In this document: positions 9,476 to 17,821 of the stretch, one piece after another
How positions within the stretch are numbered: position 1 is the first letter of the stretch
Layout: every line of letters begins with the position of its first letter
NCBI RefSeq assembly: GCF_003490935.1
Contig: NZ_QQGD01000005.1
Location: 1-64,000 of the forward strand
Direction of reading: 5' to 3'
Origin: Haemophilus haemolyticus_M
Lineage (GTDB): Bacteria; Pseudomonadota; Gammaproteobacteria; Enterobacterales; Pasteurellaceae
Length of the DNA: 64,000 nucleotides
The notes under the pieces: model-generated
The model's input: only the letters and a program-made list of their open reading frames with translations
Told to the model about the DNA's origin: nothing
The model's database searches: none
Translations under genes and position numbers: made by a program

Positions 9476-10060
9476 TTAAATTTTAAAACTGTTTAAACGG
9501 TTGGTCGCTTTGACCATTCCATCTTTGAAAATCATTTCTACACAATCAGTCGCTTCATCTAGCACTTTTTCAAGTGCATCGCGATCTGCCGGTGAGGGTT
9601 TATTTAAGACGTAACCTGCCACTAAATCACGATGGCCAGGATGCCCAATGCCAATACGTAAACGGTAGAAATTATTGTTATTGCCTAGTTGAGCCACAAT
9701 ATCTTTTAAGCCGTTGTGTCCACCGTGCCCGCCACCTTGTTTGAGTTTTGCTGTGCCTGGCGGTAAATCTAATTCATCATGAATCACTAAAATTTCTTCA
9801 GGTTTAATACGGTAAAAACTTGCCAATGCCCCAACCGCTTTACCACTTAAATTCATAAAAGTTGTCGGTACTAAAAGGCGCACTTCTTTTCCATTCACTA
9901 AAGTGCGGGCAGTTTTTCCGAAGAATTTACTTTCTGGATTTAGCAAAACGTTAAAACGACGTGCCAAGCGTTCAATAAGCCATTCGCCCGCATTGTGGCG
10001 TGTATCGGTATATTTATCGCCAGGATTTCCTAAACCAACAATAAGTTTTATTTCTGACAT
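9476..10060 (-). CDS. pth: Peptidyl-tRNA hydrolase
   Basis: Pth of 194 residues releases tRNA from prematurely dropped peptidyl-tRNA. The N-terminal VGLGNPGDKY and the catalytic His22 in TRHNAGEW are present, with the conserved HDELDLPPG segment near 93 and GGHGGHNGLKD after it. Pth and YchF are often neighbours, as here. The start has only a weak upstream purine tract, but the N-terminal motif fixes it. Confidence 0.96.
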   Translation of the reverse strand: MSEIKLIVGLGNPGDKYTDTRHNAGEWLIERLARRFNVLLNPESKFFGKTARTLVNGKEVRLLVPTTFMNLSGKAVGALASFYRIKPEEILVIHDELDLPPGTAKLKQGGGHGGHNGLKDIVAQLGNNNNFYRLRIGIGHPGHRDLVAGYVLNKPSPADRDALEKVLDEATDCVEMIFKDGMVKATNRLNSFKI

Positions 10061-10201
10061 TTTTATTTGATGATGTAAAAAATAGTGGCGTATTGTAGCG
10101 AAAAAGCCCTAAAGTCTCAATCTACATCACTTATTTTGATTTCACTGCTTCTAATAAAGCACTTAGAAGTGTAATTTCTTTCTCTTTTGGCTCTAAAATA
10201 G

Positions 10202-10444
10202 TTCGAGCATTATTTAAAATCACGATCTATTGATGACTCTATTAATTATAATGAACTAGCTAATTTAACGGAAAATTTTGTTTCAGGTGATATAAAATTT
10301 CTCTGTGATGAAGCTTCAAGAAAGGCTCTAAAAAATAATAGTAAAATATCTCAGTCTATTTTAATTGAAACAACTTCTAATACATCACCTTCATTATCCT
10401 TAGATGAACTAAAAGAATATGAGAAAGTAAAAGAGAAGTTTTGA
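10202..10444 (+). pseudogene. 3' remnant of an AAA-type ATPase gene
   Basis: An open frame of about 80 codons starts right after an in-frame TAG at 10199 and ends at TGA 10442-10444. The translation (FEHYLKSRSIDDS, LANLTENFVSGDIKFLCDEA, SRKAL) matches the small C-terminal subdomain of AAA ATPases of the Cdc48/FtsH/katanin kind, where LA..T..F..GDIK.L..EA is typical. Walker A and B and any start codon are missing, so only the tail of a larger gene survives. A terminator follows. The original protein cannot be named. Confidence 0.6.
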
Positions 10445-10462
10445 AATAAAAATTCTAAGAAC

Positions 10463-10493
10463 AAACCTATAAAGAATACTATAGGTTTCTTTT
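10463..10493 (+). terminator. Terminator behind the AAA ATPase remnant
   Basis: A perfect 9-bp stem (AAACCTATA with TATAGGTTT), an 8-base loop and CTTTT. It sits 18 bases after the remnant's stop and looks like that lost gene's own terminator. Confidence 0.7.
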
Positions 10494-10537
10494 AATACAT
10501 TAGTGTGTAAAGAATAATGTTTACACGCCTACTTAAA

Positions 10538-10849
10538 CTAATCTACTAATAATAAATTTTTAAGTAATATCCCAACTCTAATTCTGTAGTAATCATCACT
10601 TAATTGCTTTTTAGCTGTTTCACCGAAAAGAATTGTCCAAACCGAGTTCACGTTCTACATCTTCAAGTGAATACACTTTTTCCTTTCTGGCTCGAACACG
10701 TTCAATAACCGCATTTGCCATATCTTCCAAATCCTCCATATAAGCTTCAAGTGCTGCTTTTACATAATAGGATTTTGCTCAGCCGATTTGTAATGAAGAT
10801 GATCAAGACGATGATGAAGTTCGTTAGATTATCTTATTGTAAGCGTCAT
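10538..10849 (-). pseudogene. Decayed RelB/RelE-like toxin-antitoxin locus
   Basis: Read on the minus strand from ATG 10849, the conceptual product begins MTLTIR, meets an in-frame stop, continues SNELHHRLDHL, then after a frameshift gives YYVKAALEAYMEDLEDMANAV and YSLEDVERELGLDN. That is the layout of a ribbon-helix-helix RelB/DinJ-type antitoxin. A further frame change leads to FGETAKKQLSDDYYRIRVG, which resembles the conserved core of RelE toxins (R.RVG), ending at TAG 10538. At least one nonsense change and two frame changes are needed, so neither protein can be made. Bases 10850-10895 form only a short promoter-sized gap. Confidence 0.65.
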
Positions 10850-10895
10850 AATATATTCTTAAAATATTGAAAATGTACTTAATGTAATACAAGTA

Positions 10896-11312
10896 TTATA
10901 ACGCTAAAACTAATACACCCGATAAAATCAAAATACTGCCTGCGACTAATTTCAAGCTCAACGGCTCGCCTAAGATAACCACGCCTAAAATAATCGCGAT
11001 GACCACGCTTAATTTATCAATTGGGGCGACCCAAGATGCTGGGGCAAGTTGAAGGGCTCGATAGTAACAAAGCCAAGAAAGCCCAGTGGCGATGCCTGAT
11101 AAAACTAAAAAAGTGAAAGGTTTGGCGGCGATATGTTGTGGTAGTTGCCATTCGTTGCGGGCGGAAATAATACCAGCGGTGATTAGTAAAATCACGATGG
11201 TGCGAATAAAAGTAGCGAGATTGCTATTCATCCCGTCCACACCAAGTTTGCCTAAAATCGCCGTTAAGCCTGCAAAAAATGCCGAGCCAACGGCAAAAAA
11301 TACCCAATTCAT
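10896..11312 (-). CDS. EamA/DMT-superfamily single-domain transporter
   Basis: A 138-residue, highly hydrophobic protein with about five predicted membrane helices, opening MNWVFFAVGSAFFAGLTAILGK and ending in the typical EamA segment GVVILGEPLSLKLVAGSILILSGV. Full-size EamA permeases carry two such repeats, so this half-size form probably works as a dimer. The substrate is not evident. It stands alone on the minus strand, divergent from rnfH, with an uptake signal at 11341 between them. Confidence 0.85.
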   Translation of the reverse strand: MNWVFFAVGSAFFAGLTAILGKLGVDGMNSNLATFIRTIVILLITAGIISARNEWQLPQHIAAKPFTFLVLSGIATGLSWLCYYRALQLAPASWVAPIDKLSVVIAIILGVVILGEPLSLKLVAGSILILSGVLVLAL

Positions 11313-11400
11313 TTTGTTTCCTTATTTATCGTTAAAACTGACCGCACTTTTTCACTATATCCGTTATAATAGCCCAAAATTTTTTGATGAAGAAATAAAG

Positions 11401-11715
11401 ATGAGCCAGATTAACATTGAAATCGCTTATGCTTTGCCCGAACGTTATTATTTGAAATCTTTTCAAGTTGATGAAGGCATTACCGTGCAGACTGCGATTA
11501 CGCAATCAGGGATTTTAAGCCAATTTCCAGAGATTGATTTGAGCACAAATAAAATTGGGATTTTCAGTCGTCCAATAAAATTGACTGATGTATTAAAAGA
11601 GGGCGATCGTATTGAAATTTACCGTCCATTACTTGCTGATCCGAAAGAAATTCGCCGTAAACGTGCAGCAGAGCAAGCTGCAGCCAAAGACAAAGAAAAA
11701 GGAGCTTACAAATGA
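11401..11715 (+). CDS. rnfH: RnfH family ubiquitin-like-fold protein
   Basis: Small protein of 104 residues beginning MSQINIEIAYALPERYYLK, matching the RnfH (UPF0125) family. It has a beta-grasp core ending in the conserved DRIEIYRPLLADPKEIRRKRAA, followed by a lysine/alanine tail. Its function is not established; some homologues lie beside rnf electron-transport genes. The frame is open far upstream, but the ATG at 11401 fits family length. It overlaps roxA by ATGA, which indicates translational coupling. Confidence 0.88.
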   Translation: MSQINIEIAYALPERYYLKSFQVDEGITVQTAITQSGILSQFPEIDLSTNKIGIFSRPIKLTDVLKEGDRIEIYRPLLADPKEIRRKRAAEQAAAKDKEKGAYK

Positions 11716-12926
11716 CCGCACTTTCATCTGTTGATTTTTGTTTACCTGAACATATCTCGCCAGAAATTTTTCTACGTGATTATTGGCAGAAAAAGCCACT
11801 TGTGATTCGTAACGGTTTGCCCGAAATCGTTGGGCAGTTTGAGCCACAAGATATTATTGAGCTTGCACAAAATGAAGATGTTACTGCTCGTTTAGTGAAG
11901 ACATTTTCTGATGATGATTGGAAAGTTTTTTTTAGCCCTTTAAGCGAGAAGGATTTTCAAAAATTACCAGAAAAATGGTCGGTGTTAGTTCAAAATTTGG
12001 AGCAATGGTCGCCTGAATTAGGACAACTTTGGAATAAATTTGGCTTTATTCCTCAATGGCAACGTGACGACATTATGGTGTCTTACGCGCCGAAAGGAGG
12101 CTCTGTTGGTAAGCATTATGATGAGTATGATGTATTCTTGGTGCAAGGATATGGCCATCGACGTTGGCAATTAGGTAAATGGTGTGATCCAAGTACCGAA
12201 TTTAAACCAAATCAGCCAATCCGAATTTTTGACGATATGGGCGAATTGGTGATTGATGAAGTGATGAATCCGGGCGATATTCTCTATATTCCAGCCCGTA
12301 TGGCACATTATGGTGTGGCTGAAGATGATTGTTTAACCTTTTCTTTTGGCTTGCGTTATCCAAATTTAAGCAATTTGATTGATGGGATAAGCGAAGGTTT
12401 TTGTCATCAAGATCCTGATTTGAATTTAAGCGAGTTTGATTTGCCGATACGTTTAAGCCAGTCTGAACAACGTACAGGTAAACTTGCGGATGAAAATATT
12501 CAAGCGATGAAACAGTTTTTATTGGATAAATTGGCTCATTCAGAAGCTTTTGATGCATTGTTTAAGCAAGCCGTAGCAAGTGCAGTGAGTTCTCGCCGTT
12601 ACGAGTTATTAGTCTCTGATGAAATGAGCGATCCTGATGAAGTGCGGTCAATTTTAGAAGAGGATGGGGCATTCCTTTCTCAAGACAACAATTGTAAATT
12701 ACTTTACACCGAAAATCCGCTGCGAATTTATGCTAATGGCGAGTGGTTAGATGAGCTTAATGTGATTGAGACCGAAGTGTTGAAACGCTTGTCTGATGGT
12801 GAAAGTTTGGATTGGGCATTTCTATTTAATTTAGTGAATGAAACCGAAGATCCCGAAACCTCAATGGATTTACTGTTGGATTCAATTTGTAATTGGGTTG
12901 ATGATGGTTGGGTAATTATAGAATAA
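11712..12926 (+). CDS. roxA: RoxA (YcfD), ribosomal protein L16 arginine hydroxylase
   Basis: JmjC-type 2-oxoglutarate/Fe(II) oxygenase of 404 residues. The HxD pair lies in GKHYDEYDVFLVQGYGHRRW (His135, Asp137) and the third iron ligand in ARMAHYG (about His199). The family hydroxylates an arginine of 50S protein L16. The start overlaps the rnfH stop by four bases, and its first codons ATGACCGCACTTT contain a complete uptake signal, so the protein begins Met-Thr-Ala-Leu. The C-terminal winged-helix-like part is present, so the gene looks complete. Confidence 0.93.
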   Translation: MTALSSVDFCLPEHISPEIFLRDYWQKKPLVIRNGLPEIVGQFEPQDIIELAQNEDVTARLVKTFSDDDWKVFFSPLSEKDFQKLPEKWSVLVQNLEQWSPELGQLWNKFGFIPQWQRDDIMVSYAPKGGSVGKHYDEYDVFLVQGYGHRRWQLGKWCDPSTEFKPNQPIRIFDDMGELVIDEVMNPGDILYIPARMAHYGVAEDDCLTFSFGLRYPNLSNLIDGISEGFCHQDPDLNLSEFDLPIRLSQSEQRTGKLADENIQAMKQFLLDKLAHSEAFDALFKQAVASAVSSRRYELLVSDEMSDPDEVRSILEEDGAFLSQDNNCKLLYTENPLRIYANGEWLDELNVIETEVLKRLSDGESLDWAFLFNLVNETEDPETSMDLLLDSICNWVDDGWVIIE

Positions 12927-12930
12927 TCAA

Positions 12931-13053
12931 GCTCCCCTCTTTAGAAAAGAGGGAATGGGGGGATGTTTGATAACGATGTTTAATTACTTACGAGGTTGAT
13001 TTTACTTCTGCCAAATCTCCCCTTCCCCCTCTTTGCTAAAGAGGGGGATTACC
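12931..13053. repeat. Nested intergenic dyad element
   Basis: About 120 bases between roxA and xseA. Two GC-rich arms in inverted order (12931-12970 and 13010-13053) flank an AT-rich centre. Each arm is itself a small dyad (CCCTCTTT then AAAGAGGG), so the element can fold as one long hairpin or two short ones. It resembles the intergenic dyad elements reported from H. influenzae (from memory). It may also act as a terminator for roxA. Confidence 0.75.
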
Positions 13054-13078
13054 TTTAACTTTTAAGCTATAACAAACT

Positions 13079-14398
13079 ATGTCAGACAATATTTATTCCG
13101 TCTCTCAACTAAATTCGGCTGCTCGCCAGATGCTAGAAGGGAATTTTTCCCAAATTTGGCTAACGGGTGAAATTTCCAATTTTACGCAACCCGTGTCTGG
13201 GCATTGGTATTTAACGCTGAAAGATGAAAATGCACAGGTGCGTTGCGCGATGTTTCGTATGAAAAATTTGCGTGTTGCTTTTCGTCCGCAAAATGGGATG
13301 CAAGTGCTTGTGCGTGCCAATGTGAGTTTATATGAGCCTCGTGGTGATTATCAGCTTATTATTGATTCTATGCATCCAGCCGGTGAAGGCCTGTTGCAGC
13401 AGCAGTTTGAAGCATTAAAAATGAAGTTGGCTGCGGAGGGATTGTTTGCTCAAAATCTTAAGAAAAATTTACCGCACTTTAGTAAAGCAGTTGGGATTAT
13501 TACTTCTTCTACAGGTGCGGCCTTACAAGATATTTTGCATATTTTGGCTCGTCGTGATCCAAGTTTAAAAGTTGTTATTTATCCCACAGCGGTTCAAGGC
13601 AAAGAGGCGACCGCAGAAATTGTGCAAATGATTGAACTTGCTAATGCGCGACAAGAAGTGGATGTATTAATTGTGGGGCGTGGTGGTGGTTCATTAGAAG
13701 ATCTTTGGTGTTTTAATGAAGAAGAAGTGGCGCGAGCGATTTTTCGTTCAACCTTACCCATTATCAGTGCGGTAGGTCATGAAACAGATGTGACGATTGC
13801 TGATTTTGTTGCAGATCTTCGTGCGCCGACACCTTCTGCTGCGGCTGAGTTAGTTAGTCGTAATCAAGATGAATTATTGCAACAACTTCGCCATCAACAG
13901 CAACGTTTAGATATGGCATTTGATCGTTTATTTACGCGAAAAAGCCAGCGTTTGAAACAGCTAATTTTACGATTGCAAAATCAACATCCACAGAATCAGT
14001 TACGCGTTCAACAAGAGAAAAATGAACAGCTTACGTATCGCTTACAACTTGCTATGTTGCGTCAGTTTGAAAATACACAACAAAAATTGACCGCACTTTC
14101 TTCTCGTTTGAAACAAAATCCATTGCCATATCGAGTACAACGTCATCAACAACGCTTAGAGCAGTTGCAAGTGCGGTTAAATTTTTGCGTAAATCGCCAA
14201 GTGACGGAGCGTCAAAATAAACTGGCAACGTTATGTGGAAAACTGGATGGCTTAAGCCCGTTGAAGGTATTGGCAAGAGGTTATTCCATTGCGGAGAACC
14301 CGCAAGGTAAAGCCATTGTTAGCGTGAAAGATGTTAATCAAGGGGACTTAATTACAACCCAAGTGGCTGATGGAAAAATTATGAGTAAAGTTTTATAG
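13079..14398 (+). CDS. xseA: Exodeoxyribonuclease VII large subunit
   Basis: XseA of 439 residues, the catalytic subunit of the single-strand DNA exonuclease. It has an N-terminal OB-fold (about 1-100: VSQLNSAARQMLEGNFSQIW, then GHWYLTLKD), followed by the nuclease domain with IVGRGGGSLEDLWCFNEE near 198-215 and SAVGHETDVTIADFVADLRAPTPSAAAEL. A long glutamine-rich coiled coil and the family ending KVLARGYSI follow. The small subunit xseB is not nearby. Three uptake signals fall inside the gene (near 13471, 14086 and 14161). It starts just after the dyad element. Confidence 0.96.
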   Translation: MSDNIYSVSQLNSAARQMLEGNFSQIWLTGEISNFTQPVSGHWYLTLKDENAQVRCAMFRMKNLRVAFRPQNGMQVLVRANVSLYEPRGDYQLIIDSMHPAGEGLLQQQFEALKMKLAAEGLFAQNLKKNLPHFSKAVGIITSSTGAALQDILHILARRDPSLKVVIYPTAVQGKEATAEIVQMIELANARQEVDVLIVGRGGGSLEDLWCFNEEEVARAIFRSTLPIISAVGHETDVTIADFVADLRAPTPSAAAELVSRNQDELLQQLRHQQQRLDMAFDRLFTRKSQRLKQLILRLQNQHPQNQLRVQQEKNEQLTYRLQLAMLRQFENTQQKLTALSSRLKQNPLPYRVQRHQQRLEQLQVRLNFCVNRQVTERQNKLATLCGKLDGLSPLKVLARGYSIAENPQGKAIVSVKDVNQGDLITTQVADGKIMSKVL

Positions 14399-14594
14399 GA
14401 TGCCTATTTTGTAAAAATGGAGTGAAATACTGTTTCATTTACTTCTAAAAAAGAATGCTGTGATTGTTGAATAAATAATCATGGCATTTTGTTTTTTTGT
14501 GACTCACTTCAAACTTTCAACAAAAAGTGGAAACCTTCTATTTTTTTTGTAGTCTTTTAAGCGTATGATTTTGCGCGCAGTTTTGGAGAAAAAG

Positions 14595-15227
14595 ATGTCA
14601 GAAATTCAACACTTTAGCCAACAAGATATAGAAATATTGGGTGAACAAACTTTGTATGAAGGTTTTTTCACACTCAAACGAATTCAATTTAAACATAAGC
14701 TTTTTGCTGGTGGCGAAAGCGGTGTGGTAACGCGTGAATTACTTATTAAAGGTGCGGCCTCTGCTGTCATCGCTTATGATCCAAAAGAAGATTCGGTGAT
14801 TTTAGTTGAACAAGTTCGTATTGGCGCGGCTTATTATCCTGAATCTCATCGTTCGCCTTGGTTACTCGAATTAATTGCGGGGATGGTGGAAAAAGGTGAA
14901 AAGCCAGAAGAGGTTGCTTTGCGTGAGAGTGAAGAAGAAGCCGGGATTCAAGTAAAAAATTTAACGCATTGCTTAAGTGTGTGGGATAGCCCAGGTGGAA
15001 CTGTAGAGAGAATTCATTTATTTGCCGGTGAGGTTGATAGTTCACAAGCAAAAGGTATTCACGGTTTGGCTGAAGAAAATGAAGACATTCGAGTACACGT
15101 AGTAAAACGTGAACAGGCGTATCAATGGATGTGCGAGGGGGAAATTGATAATGGAATTGCAGTGATTGGATTGCAGTGGCTTCAGTTAAATTATGCTCAG
15201 TTACAACAAAGTTGGAAATGTAGTTAG
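14595..15227 (+). CDS. nudF: NudF, ADP-ribose pyrophosphatase
   Basis: Nudix hydrolase of 210 residues that splits ADP-ribose to AMP and ribose 5-phosphate. The Nudix box GMVEKGEKPEEVALRESEEE with AGI fits GX5EX7REUXEEXGU. I chose the ATG at 14595, with GGAG six bases upstream, over an ATG 30 bases earlier because it gives the E. coli NudF length and N-terminus. cpdA follows after nine bases, as in E. coli nudF-cpdA. The 166 bases before 14565 contain only AT-rich promoter-like sequence. Confidence 0.94.
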   Translation: MSEIQHFSQQDIEILGEQTLYEGFFTLKRIQFKHKLFAGGESGVVTRELLIKGAASAVIAYDPKEDSVILVEQVRIGAAYYPESHRSPWLLELIAGMVEKGEKPEEVALRESEEEAGIQVKNLTHCLSVWDSPGGTVERIHLFAGEVDSSQAKGIHGLAEENEDIRVHVVKREQAYQWMCEGEIDNGIAVIGLQWLQLNYAQLQQSWKCS

Positions 15228-15236
15228 GGGGCATTA

Positions 15237-16061
15237 ATGAAAAATACGTTTGTTTATCAGGCGGAAAAGCCTGTTATTAAGTTATTACAAATTACGGATC
15301 CCCATTTATTTAAAGATGAAAGTGCGGAATTATTGGGGGTAAATACACAAGCAAGTTTTGCTCAAGTATTAAAGGAAATTCAGCAAGAAAATAACGAATT
15401 TGATGTGATTCTTGCTACAGGCGATCTTGTTCAGGATAGTAGTGATGAAGGTTACACTCGTTTTGTAGAAATGATGAAACCTTTCAATAAACCTGTGTTT
15501 TGGATTCCGGGAAATCACGATTTTCAGCCTAAAATGGCGGAATTCTTAAATCAGTCGCCAATGGATGGGGCAAAACATCTTCTACTAGGCGAACATTGGC
15601 AAGCTTTATTGTTGGATAGCCAAGTTTATGGTGTGCCACATGGACAGCTAAGCCAGCATCAACTCGATTTATTAAAAGAAACCTTAGAAAAAAATCCTGA
15701 ACGCTATACGTTGGTTGTATTACACCATCATTTATTACCAACGAATTCCGCATGGCTTGATCAACATAATCTTCGTAATTCTCATGAGTTGGCAGAAGTG
15801 CTTGCGCCTTTCACCAATGTGAAAGCTATTTTATATGGGCATATTCATCAAGAAGTAAATAGTGAATGGAATGGTTATCAAGTGATGGCAACGCCAGCGA
15901 CTTGTATTCAATTTAAACCTGATTGCCAATATTTTTCTCTTGATACGTTACAGCCTGGTTGGCGTGAAATTGAGCTATATTCAGATGGTTCAATTCGTAC
16001 GGAAGTAAAGCGAATTCAGCAAGCAGAATTTTTGCCGAATATGCAAGAAGAAGGGTATTAA
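15237..16061 (+). CDS. cpdA: CpdA, 3',5'-cyclic AMP phosphodiesterase
   Basis: Metallophosphoesterase of 274 residues. It has the dimetal motifs QITDPHLF (Asp, His), ATGDLVQD, PGNHD, and LYGHIHQE near the C-terminus. CpdA (Icc) hydrolyses cAMP, the ligand of the Crp encoded at 55 kb; in H. influenzae cAMP and Crp also control competence. It is cotranscribed with nudF and ends in an uptake-signal hairpin. The weaker alternative is a phosphodiesterase of other specificity. Confidence 0.93.
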   Translation: MKNTFVYQAEKPVIKLLQITDPHLFKDESAELLGVNTQASFAQVLKEIQQENNEFDVILATGDLVQDSSDEGYTRFVEMMKPFNKPVFWIPGNHDFQPKMAEFLNQSPMDGAKHLLLGEHWQALLLDSQVYGVPHGQLSQHQLDLLKETLEKNPERYTLVVLHHHLLPTNSAWLDQHNLRNSHELAEVLAPFTNVKAILYGHIHQEVNSEWNGYQVMATPATCIQFKPDCQYFSLDTLQPGWREIELYSDGSIRTEVKRIQQAEFLPNMQEEGY

Positions 16062-16068
16062 TCAAACT

Positions 16069-16099
16069 AAAGTGCGGTGAACATTCACCGCACTTTTTT
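16069..16099. terminator. Uptake-signal inverted pair terminator after cpdA
   Basis: Two uptake signals in inverted orientation form a 13-bp stem AAAGTGCGGTGAA with TTCACCGCACTTT, followed by TTTTTT. It serves cpdA on the plus strand and possibly purM from the other side. Confidence 0.88.
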
Positions 16100-16151
16100 C
16101 CAGTTAGAAACGGTACGCATCAGTAAATGTGTACCATTTTTTATGATTTTA

Positions 16152-17189
16152 TTACGCAATCACAACTTGTTCTGCATCATCTTCAGCATGTTCAATATGC
16201 CCGATTAACCATGCATTCTCACCTGCTTGTTTTAAGATCGCTAATGCGGTCTCGACTTGCTCCTGAGGAAGCGCAATTACCATGCCGATACCACAATTGA
16301 AGGTTCGGTACATTTCATATGTGTCGATATTACCTTTTTCTTGTAACCAATTAAACACGGAAGGCCATTTCCAACTTTTTTCATCAATTACAGCTTTGGT
16401 GTTTTTAGGTAATACTCGCGGAATGTTTTCCCAGAAACCGCCGCCTGTTAAATGCGCAATCGCATGCACATCAGCTTGCTTAATAAGTGCTAACACGGAT
16501 TTGACATAGATTTTTGTTGGCGCAAGTACATGTTCGCTTAATGGTTTATTATCAAGTAGTTCTGTTGCAGGATTAACGCCCGCGACATCAATCACTTTAC
16601 GAACTAAAGAATAACCGTTTGAATGTGGGCCACTGGAACCTAAGGCAATTAATGCATCGCCATTTTTTACACGGCTACCATCAATAATTTCAGATTTCTC
16701 TACAACGCCTACACAGAATCCAGCTAAATCATAATCGCCTGCATGATACATGCCTGGCATTTCTGCTGTTTCACCACCTACTAATGCACAACCCGATTGC
16801 ACACAACCATCAGCAATTCCTTTTACAACGTCAGCAGCTACATCAACATCTAGTTTTCCTGTTGCATAATAATCTAAGAAAAACAGTGGTTCAGCACCTT
16901 GAACGACTAAATCATTGACACACATAGCGACTAAATCAATGCCAATGGTGTCGTGTTTTTTTAAATCAATGGCTAAGCGTAACTTCGTGCCAACTCCATC
17001 GGTACCTGATACTAAAATTGGTTCTTTATATTTGCTTGGTATCGCACATAAGGCGCCAAATCCACCTAATCCCCCGATAACTTCCGCGCGAGTGGTACGT
17101 TTCACTTCAGGTTTAATTCGTTCAACCAAGGCATTGCCAGCATTAATGTCAACTCCGGCATCCTTATAGCTTAATGATTGTTTGCTCAC
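16152..17189 (-). CDS. purM: PurM, phosphoribosylformylglycinamidine cyclo-ligase
   Basis: AIR synthetase of 345 residues, the fifth step of purine synthesis: ATP-dependent closure of FGAM to AIR. The N-terminus SYKDAGVDINAGNALVERIK, the ATP-binding GVGTKLRLA segment and GGETAEMPGMY are family signatures. purN, its usual downstream partner, is absent here; the neighbour is the convergent cpdA. A perfect GCAAACGTTTGC palindrome about 60 bases upstream indicates PurR repression. Confidence 0.96.
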   Translation of the reverse strand: MSKQSLSYKDAGVDINAGNALVERIKPEVKRTTRAEVIGGLGGFGALCAIPSKYKEPILVSGTDGVGTKLRLAIDLKKHDTIGIDLVAMCVNDLVVQGAEPLFFLDYYATGKLDVDVAADVVKGIADGCVQSGCALVGGETAEMPGMYHAGDYDLAGFCVGVVEKSEIIDGSRVKNGDALIALGSSGPHSNGYSLVRKVIDVAGVNPATELLDNKPLSEHVLAPTKIYVKSVLALIKQADVHAIAHLTGGGFWENIPRVLPKNTKAVIDEKSWKWPSVFNWLQEKGNIDTYEMYRTFNCGIGMVIALPQEQVETALAILKQAGENAWLIGHIEHAEDDAEQVVIA

Positions 17190-17234
17190 AGTGTTTTCCT
17201 ATATCGATAAGTATTGAAAAATAAATTGCGATTT

Positions 17235-17261
17235 ATTTTAACAGTTTAAGCAAACGTTTGC
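17235..17261 (-). promoter_or_regulatory. purM promoter region with PurR-type operator
   Basis: The perfect palindrome GCAAACGTTTGC at 17250-17261 matches the core of the E. coli PurR box. A -10-like TAAAAT (minus strand) at 17240-17235 lies just downstream toward purM, so a bound repressor would cover the -35 region. The operator identity rests on sequence match and on the target gene. Confidence 0.8.
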
Positions 17262-17278
17262 GATTTAAATTTTGAGAT

Positions 17279-17310
17279 AAAAAAGACCGCACTTTAGAAA
17301 AAGTGCGGTC
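17279..17310 (-). terminator. Uptake-signal inverted pair terminator after yfcZ
   Basis: GACCGCACTTT and AAAGTGCGGTC form a perfect 11-bp stem around AGAA. On the minus strand a T run follows the hairpin, so it ends the DUF406 gene transcript before the purM promoter. Confidence 0.88.
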
Positions 17311-17326
17311 GAGTTTGACATTGTTT

Positions 17327-17614
17327 TTAACGATTCGCCAGTTCAAAAATCATCGCTTCTGCTTGGCAACTAAAAGTGAAAGAGGCATTTAGTTGAACAC
17401 CGTTTTCAACCGCCACGATTTCGCTTTTAATTTCGCAAGGATCGCTTTCTGTATCGCGCGCTTTCTTCGTTAATCGTTCAAGCGCTGCATTGGCATCAGC
17501 TTCTGTGTTATAAACTTGATGTACTTCTACGGTGCAGTCAGAGCCATCAATAATCGTGCCTACATCAACACAGCTACAAGTTAAGGATTCTTCTGCTTTG
17601 CATTTTACGGTCAT
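17327..17614 (-). CDS. YfcZ/YiiS family (DUF406) protein
   Basis: A 95-residue acidic protein beginning MTVKCKAEESLTCSCVDVGTIID, a DUF406 family match. E. coli yfcZ also lies divergent from fadL, so the context agrees. I placed the start at 17614, where AAGGA precedes the ATG by about eight bases, rather than ten codons upstream. Four cysteines lie in the N-terminal region (CSC pair). The function is unknown. Confidence 0.82.
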   Translation of the reverse strand: MTVKCKAEESLTCSCVDVGTIIDGSDCTVEVHQVYNTEADANAALERLTKKARDTESDPCEIKSEIVAVENGVQLNASFTFSCQAEAMIFELANR

Positions 17615-17821
17615 TTTCTTTTCCTTATATGAATATTTTTGCACATTTTATCATTTTTCTTTTTCTCCATAAATGACAAAAATTGAACAAAATAGCCCAT
17701 TAAATGTAAAAAGTTCCCGCTAACTGGTCGGAACTCTAATAAAAACAAGGAAATGAATTTGCACTCAATAGATTCGGGTTTTAGAATCGCCCAGATTTTT
17801 ATTTATAACAAAGGTTTCCAA

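Noticed and set aside
10131..10205. Short minus-strand frame ending ITLLSALLEAVKSK before a TAA at 10131
   Set aside because: About 30 codons with only a GTG as possible start, no ribosome-binding site and no family I recognise. It is more likely a remnant or chance frame in the decayed region.
11086..11400. Plus-strand frame running through the EamA gene into rnfH
   Set aside because: It is antisense to a well-supported membrane protein, and RnfH family length starts at 11401.
17753..17821. Earlier ATG for fadL giving 23 extra residues
   Set aside because: It would bury the classic signal peptide that starts at 17822.
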